Positions 10,638 to 20,267 of a stretch of DNA of 64,000 nt are shown in pieces. Position 1 is the stretch's first letter. Each line of letters begins with the position of its first letter. Under the pieces are notes generated by a model, which saw only the letters and a list, made by a program, of their open reading frames with translations, ran no database searches and was not told where the DNA came from. The position numbers were made by a program, and so were the translations under genes. The stretch comes from Agapetus fuscipes. Taxonomy: Eukaryota; Arthropoda; Insecta; Trichoptera; Glossosomatidae. The stretch covers positions 1,240,001 through 1,304,000 of the forward strand of contig OX637357.1 in assembly GCA_951799405.1 (NCBI GenBank). The letters run 5' to 3'.

Positions 10638-10945
10638 TCCGATCGATAGTTCAGGTGGTTTTTGTCAGGTGGTGGTTCTTGCATTCCATGCCGTGAGCTC
10701 GGGTTCGAATCCCACCGAGGTGTCAGAAATGATTCGGTGTTTATTTCAAACCCCGAAATAAAATACCGGCAAGGCTTACTCTGCCTTCACAAGAAATGAG
10801 TACCAGCCCTCTCGGGAGCTGGGAAACCCCCACTTCCACTGAACTTACCTGTAAAAATAAATAGGTTCAACTCGCCACATGCGACACCTTCTGTGATAAC
10901 GCGGCAAAAAGTTACACTATATGTGTAGCTTAGTTGCGTTTTTTG
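10638..10945 (+). mobile_element. F3 tRNA-headed SINE, near full length
   Basis: The head has an A box-like GATAGTTCAGGTGG with a small insertion and a B box GGGTTCGAATCCC. The body includes the paired AAGGCTTACTCTGCC and GAGCTGGGAAACCCCCACTT segments. The end is TACACTATATGTGTAGCTTAGTTGCG-like. It is followed at 10947-11026 by an M3 MITE fragment (ATAAGACACATTGGTCCAG). Confidence 0.75.
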
Positions 10946-11032
10946 CGTTTATAAGACACATTGGTCCAGTTGCTCATGTGAAACTACCTCTGATGGACGT
11001 AAGACGAACAAGCACTAAGGGGACGACGTGCC

Positions 11033-11282
11033 TAATCTAATCTAAGTTGCAAAGATATGTTACATTGGAGATTCACATTACATGCATTCTTACAACCAGA
11101 CATGTACAAGTTCGCGCTTGCACATGCCTCATGTGAGCCTACAACATAAAAACCAAATCTCAAATGGACATACGCCCTGCAACTCTTGCCGTCCTTCCCT
11201 GTAACAGGGGTGACATTGGCAAAGTGAACCATTTTTACAGCATGGGTGGTCAGCCGCATACCAACCTTTAAGTCAAGGAACC
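11033..11282 (-). mobile_element. F1 SINE-like, full copy (GCCGCATACC subgroup)
   Basis: Carries the (TAATC)2 tail, CTAATCTAATCTAAGTTGC. It belongs to a subgroup with CATTGGAGATTCACATTACA and TGGACATAC, shared with copies at 12014, 47967 and 60177. A plus-strand F1 3' end (11284-11346) directly follows. Confidence 0.85.
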
Positions 11283-11728
11283 TGCCTGCTTATGGGAATG
11301 CGTTTAATACGAATTACAAATGTTATATTTAAGCAACTTAGATTAAATACCTACTATATAGAATGCTTTCATATATGAAGATGATAATTATATATAGAGT
11401 TAATTATGTACACATGAATGATTCACTAATTCACAAAGGGATGTATTGTGCTTTAGTCGTGATATATTCCAGGCAGAATATGGCTCCACACAATGTGAAG
11501 TAAACGAAAGTAGATTCGAGGATAATCATCGCCTAGTAACCGTCTGTGAATAGCTAATTATTTGATAAGAGTCAGGTTTGAAATTCATTTGTTTTTGACA
11601 TTTTGAAAATAAGCCGACTGAGTGAAAGGGAAATTGAGATGGGTAGGTTTGAGCAAATGAAAATACAGATAGGTGTATAAAAGAGATAAATTCACACACG
11701 AAATGGAAATAGAACCAACTAATATCGA

Positions 11729-11903
11729 TACCGTAAAGGCAAACTGGAATATGGAAGATATTAGACTAGCATGGGTTTTTCAGATGAATGCACATTTTTC
11801 CTATTTTCTACGAGAGAAAACACTAAAAACGTGGGAAAAGTCTGTAGTTGAGAAGTTTTGGGGAGCACTTTATTTTAATTAGTGCACTTACTATGAGAAG
11901 TTT
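11729..11903 (+). mobile_element. M1 MITE, 3'-truncated
   Basis: Starts TACCGTAAAGGCAAACTGGA, then CATGGGTTTTTCAGATGAATG and ACTATGAGAAGTT as in M1. The right TIR is absent because the minisatellite begins here. Confidence 0.6.
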
Positions 11904-11904
11904 A

Positions 11905-12790
11905 AAATTACAGGAATAAAATAATCAAATATCCATTCAAATTATTAAGTGACAGGAATAAAGAGTCAAATATGCAAACAAAAGTAAGTGACAGGAATAA
12001 AAGAGTCAAATATCTAATCTTATCTAATCTAAGTTGCAAAATATAAGTAACATTAGAGATTCACATTACATGCATTTTCACAAAACAGACATGTTTAAGT
12101 TCGCGCTTAAACATGCCGCATGTAATCCTACAATATAAAAACCCGAATCTCAAATGGACATACACCCTGCAACTCCTGCCGACCTTCCCTGAAACAGGGG
12201 TGACATTGGCAAAGTGAACCATTTTCTACAATCTACAGCATGGGTGGTCAGCTGCATACCAACCTATAAGTCAAGGAACATACACAGCAAATTACATTTT
12301 TAAAATCAACAAATTATAACATGTATGGACATCAAAAACGGAAAACAAATTTTAATTTAAAAAACCTTAGCCGCCAACATCCCAGATTAATGAAATATGC
12401 AAACAAAATTAAATGGCAGGAATAAAAGAGTCAAATATACAAACAAAATAAAGTGACAGGAATAAAAGAGTCAAAGGTGACGGGGATAAACGAATCAAAG
12501 ATACAAACAAAATTAAGTGACAGGAATAAATGAGTGAAAATGTACAAATAAGCAAATTTAATTTTAAGACAAGAACGAACGAAATCATTGAAAGAGATAA
12601 AATAATTAAATATACAAAGCCAATAAAAAAGAGTCAAATATACAAAAAAAAAGTAACAAGAATAAAAGAGTCAAAATGTTCAACACACAAATTTAATTTT
12701 CAGATTATCCAAACAAACGAAATCAAGTGAAAGGGATGAAAGAGTAAAATATACAAACAAATGAAAAGAATCATGTACCATGAAATCAAA
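11905..12790. repeat. Degenerate minisatellite of a 38-42 bp unit
   Basis: The unit is approximately GACAGGAATAAAAGAGTCAA + ATATACAAACAAAATTAAGT and recurs at 11912, 11950, 11990, 12416, 12455 and 12520, then decays. An F1 copy splits the array at 12014-12280. Confidence 0.75.
12014..12280 (-). mobile_element. F1 SINE-like, full copy inside the minisatellite
   Basis: The tail is ATCTAATCTTATCTAATCTAAG and the other end ACCAACCTATAAGTCAAGGA. Minisatellite units lie on both sides, so F1 inserted after the array formed. Confidence 0.85.
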
Positions 12791-12997
12791 TATACAAATG
12801 ATTACATTGAATATTTAACAATGTAAATGAAGTCCGGTTTTACGTTCTGCATTTACACGAAAACTAGAAAAACCGCTGAAATTACATTCAATCCGCTCCC
12901 ACTATGGTAATTTGATCTTGTGATGTTCGACGCCATGTTTTAACCCGATGACCACCCGAGACGAATTTTATCTTGTTTAAAAAAAATACTTTTACCC

Positions 12998-13241
12998 TAG
13001 ACACTGTTGCACCAAACTCCAATCAGACGAAAATCAAAATCAAGGGTGATTTATCCCATCACATAAAAAAATCGGTTGCGTTTTCGTAAACCAGCTGATG
13101 TACATCATATTTCCTGTTCAAATTCCATGATATTATTACCCACTTCCGAGAAATATTTAATCGATGTCTTTACCATAATTAAGCAATAAAATTTGATGTG
13201 TTAATCAAATATTGATTGGAGGTTGGGGCAGCAGGCCCTTA
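12998..13241. mobile_element. MITE M4 (TIR GGGCCTGTTGCACCAA)
   Basis: The right end is TTGATTGGAGGTTGG...CAGGCCCTTA and the left TIR is partly decayed (ACACTGTTGCACCAAACTCC). A better copy is at 46038-46270. The body includes TGTACATCAT and TCCTGTTCAAATTCCAT. Confidence 0.7.
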
Positions 13242-13268
13242 TTATAGGTTGGTATTTATTATTTGTAT

Positions 13269-13376
13269 GCCTTGATTTGTTGGTTAGTATGAGGCTGACC
13301 CCCCGTACTGTAAAAAATGGTTCCCTTTGCCAATGTGAACCCTGTTTCAGAGAAGGTCGACAATGAAACTGTGTAA
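13269..13376 (+). mobile_element. F1 SINE-like, 5' half only
   Basis: Starts GCCTTGATTTGTTGGTTAGT and stops shortly after CTGTTTCAGAGAAGG. Confidence 0.7.
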
Positions 13377-13499
13377 TTTTTCCTATAAAAGTTTTATAAA
13401 AAAAAATGAGAAACAGAGAAATAATATTCTCGGCGTTACTATGTATTAATTTGATTTTCGAAAAAACATCTAGATTACCGGATTTTCTCCTGGTGACAG

Positions 13500-14040
13500 G
13501 CTAGAACGAAACAGTGACCAAACGACACATGACATAACGACACATCGCACGCTTAATCATAAAGAGCAATAACTCAAAAAATAAGAATGTTTGGAAATCA
13601 CGTTTGAAGTTCAGACAACCAGTACAACTTGTATGGGATGAAAAAGGCGACCGATGTTTTATCTCGGTCATATTCGTCCAAATTGAACGGCTGTCGCATT
13701 CTACCTATTCTTCTCGCATTGTTCTTGCGTTTTATTACAAAATCTCGATTTTCCCAATTTTTGAGTTAATAATTGCTCTTTATTATTAAGCGTGCGACAT
13801 GACAGAGCGACACATGACAGAACAACACATGACATAACGACACATAACAAAACGAATCTACATCACAATGACAATACATCACAAACCTAAAACAGAACAT
13901 GTGGCGTTTTTTCATGTTCCGTTTATGCTATGTTCTGTTTTAGGTATGTGATGTTTTGTTTAGTGATGCTTAGCCATTGTGATGTACTTTACTGTGATGT
14001 TGTGTCATGTGCCATTTTGTCACTGTGTCGTTCTATCATG
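13500..14040. repeat. Foldback region built from a CGACACATGACATAA motif
   Basis: The left arm (13515-13545 and 13797-13900) repeats ACGACACATGACATAACGAC and ends CCTAAAACAGAACATG. The right arm (13910-14040) carries the inverse: CATGTTCCG..., CTGTTTTAGG, then TGTGTCATGTGCC and TGTGTCGTT. The arms surround a short loop near 13905. MITE M2 sits inside the left arm. Confidence 0.6.
13546..13796. mobile_element. MITE M2 (TIR CGCACGCTTAATAATAAAG), copy 1
   Basis: 251 bp with imperfect inverted ends of about 50 bp (CGCACGCTTAATCATAAAGA on the left; inverse CTTTATTATTAAGCGTGCG on the right). The interior is nearly identical to copy 2 at 25856-26101, so M2 moved fairly recently. Confidence 0.8.
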
Positions 14041-14049
14041 GAACCTTTC

Positions 14050-14645
14050 TTCTTCTTCTTCTTTTTGTGCCATTTCTATCGAAGAACAGCGATCATCATG
14101 GCTATTTTGACTATAGATGCTGCAGCTCGAAACAGGGACTTGGTACTTCTTCCAAACCATTGTCGCAGGCTTTTCAGCCACGATGTCCTTCGGCGTTCCT
14201 GAGATCTTCTCCCCTCAATCTTACCCTGTATGATAAGATGAAGGAGACGGTACTTCTCATTTCTTAAAATGTGACCGAAGTACATAAGCTATCTCTGCTT
14301 AATGGTTGGCAGGAGCTCCTTTGTAGTGCGCATTTGTTGGAGGACTTCTTCATTGGTGACTCGATCACGCCAAGAGATCCGAAGCATTTTTTGGTAGAGA
14401 CATATCTCGAACGCTTCAATTCGTCTCTCCAGTGCCTGCGTGAGAGTCCATACCTCCATACCATACAGAGCGATTGTGAAGACATAGCACCTCACTACGC
14501 GCTTCCGGAGTTCAAGGCTTAAATTTCGGCACAACAGTACTTTGCTCATTTTAGCGAAGACATTTCGGGCTTGCTTTAGTCTGCTTCTGACTTCTTGACA
14601 CATGTCCCACTTTTCGTTGACCACACATCCCAGTTACATTTCTTC
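14050..14645 (-). pseudogene. RTE-like LINE, C-terminal part, frameshifted
   Basis: Minus-strand frames 14624-14289 and 14285-14076 are adjacent pieces of one RTE-like protein broken by a frameshift near 14286. The first has RVVRCYVFTIALYGMEVWTL and MLRISWRDRVTNEEVL; the second has YFGHILRNEKYRLL and GKIEGRRSQERRRTSWL. These are the conserved motifs after the palm domain of RTE-type reverse transcriptases. The palm itself and the endonuclease are absent, so the copy is 5'-truncated. Confidence 0.8.
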
Positions 14646-14971
14646 TAATCAACGTAAATTATAGACGACAGAGAACGGGTCGACTAGTAGGATGTGACAT
14701 GGAGCTATTCTCACATGGCGGAGTATTCTCTTTATCGGCGGCAGAGAAAGGCTTGAATCCGCAGCTGCAGTTGTCGGCCTGCATTTGCATTTTTTGCATA
14801 TTGCCGCCACTAATGAGAAAGGGGTGGCAGCTGCGGGAACAGTACCCAAGTATAAAACTTAACGTTCAACTCGACCACGCAAAAAATGTACGGAAGCTAA
14901 AAGAGCTCTCATTCTAATAAAACCTATATTGCCATTTTTGATTATATCCGAGTCACAAATCGTCCCTTTCA
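14646..14971. other. Unassigned stretch of higher GC
   Basis: About 14660-14880 is clearly richer in GC than its neighbours and shares the motif CAAGTATAAAACTT...AAAAATGTACGGAAG with 16378-16435 and 29810-29870, so part is a dispersed repeat. No gene is supported. Confidence 0.35.
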
Positions 14972-15500
14972 GTGTTTGTTTGTCTTATGTCAATCAAAGG
15001 TAATTTTACATGAGCAGTGTCTATTGTGTACTGGACCAATATGTCTTATGAAAACTGGAAATTGATTTAAGAAATATTTAAACAAACTCTCACATTATAG
15101 CCAGATAGGTGGAAAACGACGCACTCTTCGTTCTGCACAGAGTGACGCCGTAAACAGGCTTCAACTGCCACTTCGACGGAACAGAACCGATTTCGGAGAC
15201 AGGGCTTTTTGTTCGGCTGGTCCATCCTGCTGGAACAGTCTACCTCTGGAGTTGAGAACAGAGACCAGCGTTGGCAGTTTCAGGAAGTTGCTTAAGACAC
15301 ATTTGTTTAACAGAAGCTTCAACACATAAAAGCGCCCTTGGGGTGGCTAGTGCCACTAAACGGTGCGATATAAAAATTGGCCAATTATTATTTTTATTTT
15401 AGTGTTTTACGTTTTTTTCTTAGCTCAGATTGTGTAGGACAATTTCATTGAAAGGTCATCTTTGAACCAAATGACAGATAAGCCAAACAAGCTGCAGGGG
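14972..15500 (-). mobile_element. M3-like MITE split by a CR1-like LINE 3' fragment
   Basis: The left M3 half (14972-15103, CTGGACCAATATGTCTTATG) and right half (15401-15495, TTTCTTAGCTCAGATTGTG) are separated by LINE sequence at 15104-15400. The LINE piece encodes FGDRAFCSAGPSCWNSLPLE and KTHLFNRSFNT on the plus strand. Confidence 0.6.
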
Positions 15501-15501
15501 A

Positions 15502-15835
15502 AATTTGTTTAATAGAAGCTTCAATACATAAAAGCGCTTTTGCTATAATCTATAATCGAAGCTGCAAAGATATGTTAACATTTAAGGCTCACATTAAATG
15601 CATGCCCACAGACAGACACATGTAGGTTCGCGCCTACTCATTCTGCATGCATGCATACAAATAAACATAACCACACATGAACATAAACCTTGCAACTGCT
15701 GGGGGCGTGGCATTTGCAAAAGTTCCCTGAAACCGGGGTGGCATTGGCAAAAGTGAACCGATTTTTACAGAACGGGGGGTCAGCCTCATACCAACCTATC
15801 AGTCAAGGGCTAGTGCCACTAAACGTCAAAAAAAC
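15502..15835 (+). mobile_element. Second CR1-like LINE 3' end, interrupted by F1
   Basis: AGAAGCTTCAATACATAAAAGCG at 15515 duplicates the LINE end at 15312. The following GGCTAGTGCCACTAAACG is displaced to 15808-15826 by the F1 copy at 15543-15809. Confidence 0.55.
15543..15809 (-). mobile_element. F1 SINE-like copy with internal duplication
   Basis: F1 from CTATAATCTATAATCGAAGC to CCTATCAGTCAAGG. Extra sequence with a second GCAAAAGTTCCCTGAAACC-type segment lies in the middle. Confidence 0.75.
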
Positions 15836-15863
15836 CTTTGTTCACCTGTATGTTTATTTGACA

Positions 15864-16170
15864 GGTCCGTAGTCGAAGTGGTAACACTTCGGACTCGTTA
15901 CTGGAAGGTTGTGGGTTCGAATCCCGGCGGAGCACAAAGAATATTCCATTTATGTTTTCAAATTTGCTCTTCGCTGGGTTAAGAAATTCCAAAACCTTTG
16001 CCAAAGACCGGTCATCAAAAGGTCCATCCAGCCTTACAACAACTGGGTCTTGCTTGAGAATTGAGGCTTTCTACAGCGACGACCAAACTCGCAGAGGGCT
16101 CTTGAGGTGTGATACACACAAAAACAGCGCTCACCAAATAAATCAGCCTAATTTCATTTTAATTTTAATA
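15864..16170 (+). mobile_element. F2 modular SINE with tail A
   Basis: tRNA-like head GGTCCGTAGTCGAAGTGGTA (A box) and GGGTTCGAATCCC (B box), core with CAAAGACCGGTCATCAAAAG and ACTGGGTCTTGCTTGAGAAT, then tail A (GAGGGCTCTTGAGGTGTGAT, CAGCGCTCACCAAATAAATC). No 5S head. Confidence 0.85.
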
Positions 16171-16645
16171 TTGCCGTTTCTATACCTCTCATTTGTCTCT
16201 ATGTCTATTTTTATCAAAGGTTTTCATGGTTTTATTCTCATAGACAAGTTAATGTGTGTTTCGGAACACAGATGGTGTGCAATAATTAAAAGCCAAAATA
16301 CAAACGGCTACAAAAATTAGACAATAACCAGTGTGTACGTAGCCCTCCTCATATTGTTCTCTATCCATACAATAGCCCAAGTATAAAAATATACTCATAG
16401 CGCCGCGCCGTACCAAAAATGTATGGAAAGTAAAACATTCACCGGGTGTGATTTTTCAGTTTTCATACATTTTTTTGTAACAGTTATGGCTGATTGTAAA
16501 CGCAGAGTGGTAGAGATTTTTATTGAAAAACTCGTTCAGCCATTGTATGCATATGGCGTTCAAACCACCCACATTTTGTCTGACTATTTTAGCGTTTTTC
16601 AAACTTCGTTACCAAAAAAAGTCACATTTCTCAACGTTAGCATAC
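16171..16645. other. Unassigned stretch
   Basis: Includes a repeat-like piece near 16378-16435 shared with 14850 and 29820. A TTTTTC-rich region follows; no gene supported. Confidence 0.3.
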
Positions 16646-16845
16646 GTAATCTAAGCTGCAAAGATATGTACCATTTGAGATTCATATTAAATGCATTCCC
16701 ACAAGCAGACACGCATAATTTCGCGCTCACACATGCCGCATGTGGACCTACACTATAAAAAACCCAATCTCAAATGAACATAAGCCCTGCAACTCTTGCC
16801 GATCTTCCCTGAAACAGGGGTGACATTGGCAAAATGAACCGATTA
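16646..16845 (-). mobile_element. F1 SINE-like, lacks its 5' end
   Basis: Runs from GTAATCTAAGCTGCAAAGAT to GGCAAAATGAACCGATT; the CAGTATGGGTGGTCAG end is missing. Confidence 0.8.
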
Positions 16846-16974
16846 AAATAAGTGCATCTTTTTCATTCAGTATAAAGTCGCTATGCTAACGTTGAAAATA
16901 TCGGGCCTTAAAGTAACCTTGAGTTAGGTTTTTTTTTATGATTTGAATGGTTGGCTTAAAAATACACTACCTAC

Positions 16975-17199
16975 AGAATATGTACTTAAATATTTAATTT
17001 ATAATTTTTTTGAATGAATTCAAAACAAAACACTGTTTACTTTCACAATAAAATTTATTTAAAAAATATTAAAATCTTTAAAAACAAATTACAAACGTTT
17101 TCGACCTAGTAGGTCATCTTCAGTTTTGAATTCATTCAAAAAAATTATAAATGAAACAATATGAATTTTCACAGTGTTAATACACAAACAATACAATAA
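16975..17199 (-). repeat. Foldback repeat with hammerhead-like core motif, copy 1
   Basis: A perfect 26-bp inverted repeat pairs 17001-17026 with 17123-17148. On the minus strand its inner edge leads directly into CTGAAGA, then a GACCT/AGGTC stem (17117-17105), then GAAAACG. The outer end ATGAATTTTCACAGTGTTAA plus TACACAAAC is shared with copies at 60545 and 22190. Confidence 0.6.
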
Positions 17200-17441
17200 T
17201 CTATAATCTAAGTTGCAAAGATATATTCATTTAAAGCTCTCAGATGTATGCCCACAAACCAACAAGTGTAGTTCGCGCTTACAAATGCTGAATGTGTACT
17301 TACAAATAAAATCCAAACCTCAAATGAACATAAGCCCCACAACTTTTGCCGACCTTCCCTGAAACAGGGGTGACATTGGCAAAGTGAACCATTTTTTACA
17401 GTATGGGTGGTCAGCCTCATACCAACCTATAAGTCAAGGAA
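17200..17441 (-). mobile_element. F1 SINE-like, full copy
   Basis: Near-consensus F1 of the CAAATGCTGAATGTG subgroup; very similar to the plus copy at 54991-55238. Confidence 0.88.
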
Positions 17442-17639
17442 TATGAATAATAAATTATTACAATATTTAATTATAAACGATATATGTCAGTTTGGTTCAA
17501 AGCTACTAAGCTACACGTATAGGGAAACTTTTTGACACGTTTTCCCGAAAGCTCTTTGAATGATAAGTTGGTATGCGGCTTATGGTATCGTTAACGCTTA
17601 CACACAGCGGTAACGAAACGTAAGCAAGAAGAAGAAAAC

Positions 17640-18130
17640 TATGGGCCACGGTCAAAGCCCGAAAGAACAAAATCAAGAACCAGAATTCGACCGTGAAATC
17701 CTAAAATCATTGTAGTATTTTGTTTCCTTTTTCTGGATATCAACAATAAATTGAATGATATGTATTAAAAAACGTAAATAAAAATTAAGAAAGAAAAAAA
17801 GGGGAAAAAATGAGAAAATAGAAGCCTAAAGAAGGAAACTATAGGCCACGGTGTAAGTCCGGAAGGGCAATACCATGCAAAATAAAATCTTTTTTTTCTT
17901 CATTGCTGAGGGTTGTGACCCGTGTGGTAGCAATCACTCTTCTCCAGTTTTCTCTTGACTGTATTGCCGGCAGCGCTCCAACCACCGAGGTGCCTGCTGC
18001 TTGATCAGTCCATCGTGTGAGGGATCTTCTTCTTCCTCTCTTCCAGCCACTCTTCAAGCCACCGATCACAACCAGTCGTTCCAGGCTATCCTCATGGCCA
18101 CGAACAAGGTGTCCGAAGAACTGAAGAATG
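17640..18130 (-). pseudogene. LINE C-terminal and 3'-UTR remnant
   Basis: Minus-strand frame 18069-17839 has a basic GWKRGRRRSLTRWTDQ and ENWRRVIATTR, the end of a non-LTR RT ORF (GRPxxRWxDxI...W pattern). The 3' UTR contains GACTTACACCGTGGCCTATA, a segment also present at 17640-17700 and in the hairpin at 19141-19292. Confidence 0.6.
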
Positions 18131-19140
18131 CGGCGTGTAATATATACTGGCCAGAGTGTTATGTATCTACCCTATTCTCTATTATATACATCTACACTAT
18201 TCTAAATAATAGCATTAAAACTTTAATTAATATGTACTTTTCTTTCATGATTCATTGATTTTGTTTTGCATTGATATTGTTGTGATAGAAATTAAGTAAC
18301 ATATAGCTGTAGACATTGCTCGTTACTGGGCCAATACGGTGTGAAGCTGACCCAAAGAAGAAGTAACATATTTAACTAAGTAAAATTAAGTAATCTAATA
18401 AATCAAACAGTAGCCTGACCACAAGTACAATTTATTGTGTCATGGGAGAAAGCTTAGACTTTCATAAGAAATATTCCATATACGACATAAGTCCTCATCA
18501 TTTTGATGTCATCATCTTTTATTTGAAGGGGCTTACGGCTATATTGTAATTGACATAAATAGCATTGCTTGAAATAATAACTTCACTTCTAGGTTGACCT
18601 AACTTCTAGGTTGATCCCTAACCTTAACTTCTAGCCTCGACGCTTTTTCAACTTCTAACCTTATTGTGATACTGTATTTCTCCATCATGTTGTAAGTCTT
18701 TGTTTGATTCATTTATACCTCTGGATAGCACTGTCTGTCTCAATAAATTTCTGTATTGGAAACAACATTTTTTCTTACGAAAAATTAATCCATAACAAGA
18801 GTCAAGCCATCCAAACCAAAAATTCAAAGGTTTAAGCGAGCCACAGTTTGATATTGTCTGGTTCATAAAACTGCATCGTGTACAAATTGCGGAAAAAAAT
18901 CCATGTTGCCGGAAATGAAATGTGATGTTCTGCAATTAAAACTAAAGTTACACGAGGCTTTAATTGGCCGGATTGCCGATACGTTGTGTTGGTTTAGTGC
19001 CATCAAATTGCCAGCTGCCAAAATAATGAGTCGCCATTATTTGGAGAGTGGCAACACTCACTGGGGGTGACGATTATTGTGGCTCTATCGAAAATTCGAA
19101 TAGTTTTTTTGAGAGTGTTTAAATTGTTAATTAAATGCTT
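18131..19140. other. AT-rich stretch, nothing recognised
   Basis: No coding frame with recognisable motif and no SINE boxes. CTTCTAGGTTGACC-like short direct repeats occur at 18585-18650. Confidence 0.35.
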
Positions 19141-19292
19141 GCTTTTCTGGTACCGGGTTTTGACCGTGGTCCATGTTTTTGCTTGTCTTCTTCTTTTTTC
19201 TTTTTATTCTTTCTTGAAGACTTTCAGCAAAAGAAAAAAGAAGAAGACAAGCAAAAACATGGACCACGGTCAAAACTCGGTACCAGAAAATC
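19141..19292. repeat. Long near-perfect hairpin from inverted LINE 3'-UTR pieces
   Basis: Arms 19141-19201 and 19232-19292 (61 nt each) are reverse complements with about two mismatches, separated by a 30-nt loop. The arm contains TTTTGACCGTGGTCCATG, related to the LINE 3' end at 17825-17870. Confidence 0.85.
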
Positions 19293-19353
19293 AAGCATCT
19301 AGATCCGGCCGTGAAAGCCTAAAAACATTGTTAGTTAAGTATTTAAAAAATCA

Positions 19354-19436
19354 CGAAACTCAAATGAACATAAGCCCTGTAACTTTTTCCATCCTTCCCT
19401 GAAATATGAGTAAAATTGTCAAGGTGATACGGTTCT
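19354..19436 (-). mobile_element. F1 SINE-like internal fragment
   Basis: ACTCAAATGAACATAAGCCC through TCCCTGAAATATG; both ends are missing. Confidence 0.6.
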
Positions 19437-19455
19437 TATGCTGGGATGCTTATGA

Positions 19456-19582
19456 CTGGTCCGTAGTCTAGTGATAACACTTCGGACTCGTAAATAGAAG
19501 GTTGTGGATTCGAATTCCGGCGGAGCACAAAAATATACCATTCATATTTTCAAATCTGCTCTTCGCTGGGTTGAAAAATTCA
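19456..19582 (+). mobile_element. F2 SINE head and start of core, 3'-truncated
   Basis: CTGGTCCGTAGTCTAGTGAT and GGATTCGAATTCC boxes, then GCTCTTCGCTGGGTTG; it stops before the tail, where the LINE piece at 19612 begins. Confidence 0.8.
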
Positions 19583-19611
19583 TTAATTTAACATTAATTT
19601 AACGTTATCTA

Positions 19612-19827
19612 ACATTGCAGAAAATAAGCACAGTGTTCGGAGACCGCGCTTTCGCCGTTGCGGGACCGTCCACCTGGAACCAGCTGCCTCCTGAAGTGCG
19701 CGCCAAGGATGGGATCGAGAGCTTTAAGAAGCGAATGAAGACCCATTTCTTCACCGCCGCGTCAAGCCTGAAAGCGCCCTTGCAGGGACAGTAGTCACGA
19801 AACGGCGCTATAAAAATCACCATCATA
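19612..19827 (+). pseudogene. CR1-like LINE, 3'-terminal ORF fragment
   Basis: Encodes VFGDRAFAVAGPSTWNQLPP and FKKRMKTHFFTAASSLKAPL and then stops at TAG. It is the better preserved sister of 5351-5675 and ends in a CATCAT-type simple tail. Confidence 0.75.
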
Positions 19828-19862
19828 AAAAAATAAACAAACTTTAATAAAACAAACATTTT

Positions 19863-19975
19863 TTATGTACCGGTCATTTGATCGATAGGTTCACCCAAGC
19901 CCTCAGGGTCTGCGTAAAGGGTTTCATCTTCAAATTTCACTTCCATGTGATCTGGTCGCCTTCCATTGCCACCTC
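19863..19975 (-). CDS. Candidate host exon (terminal, or internal if spliced at 19871)
   Basis: Minus strand: an excellent acceptor TTTTACCTTTTTTCAG lies next to 19975. An open frame in phase 1 follows, beginning (x)GA GGT GGC AAT and encoding GGNGRRPDHMEVKFEDETL then YADPEGLGEPIDQMTG. Reading through, it stops at TAA (19865-19863), with an ATTAAA signal about 20 bases on. Alternatively, the GTACAT after 19871 is a donor, giving a symmetrical 105-bp phase 1-1 exon that could join the exon at 6543. No repeat family covers it. The acidic, proline- and glycine-containing peptide is not recognised. Confidence 0.5.
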
Positions 19976-20033
19976 CTGAAAAAAGGTAAAATGCGTTTTT
20001 AGATAATTGTGATGATAATAACATCAAGTTAAT

Positions 20034-20172
20034 ACTGTAACTGTAAATCTGTCACTATTCCGCTAGGAGTGGCCAGAGGCTGTTCAGATTTGCCTTCATT
20101 TTTTACTATCCTTCCACACCTCCTTGAACTCATTAATATCCATCACCGTTTTCATACATTTCCTTCATTCTC
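20034..20172 (-). mobile_element. RTE-like LINE 3' end
   Basis: Minus strand: relics of EMYENGDGYxxVQG and the end GCCTCTGGCCACTCCTAGCG, with tail CAGATTTACAGTTACAG. An F2 tail-A piece (20172-20225, GTGTGATTCACACAAAAACA) follows directly. Confidence 0.65.
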
Positions 20173-20267
20173 GCAGAGCGTGTGATTCACACAAAAACAG
20201 CGCTCACCAAATAAATCATATAATTATGATTAACAATTCTAGTTTTAAAACATGTCATTATCACAGA

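Noticed and set aside
17000..17150. Active hammerhead ribozyme
   Set aside because: The position that should be the cleavable H17 is G in the best alignment I can draw by hand and there is an extra A after GAAA; only the architecture is reported as a finding.
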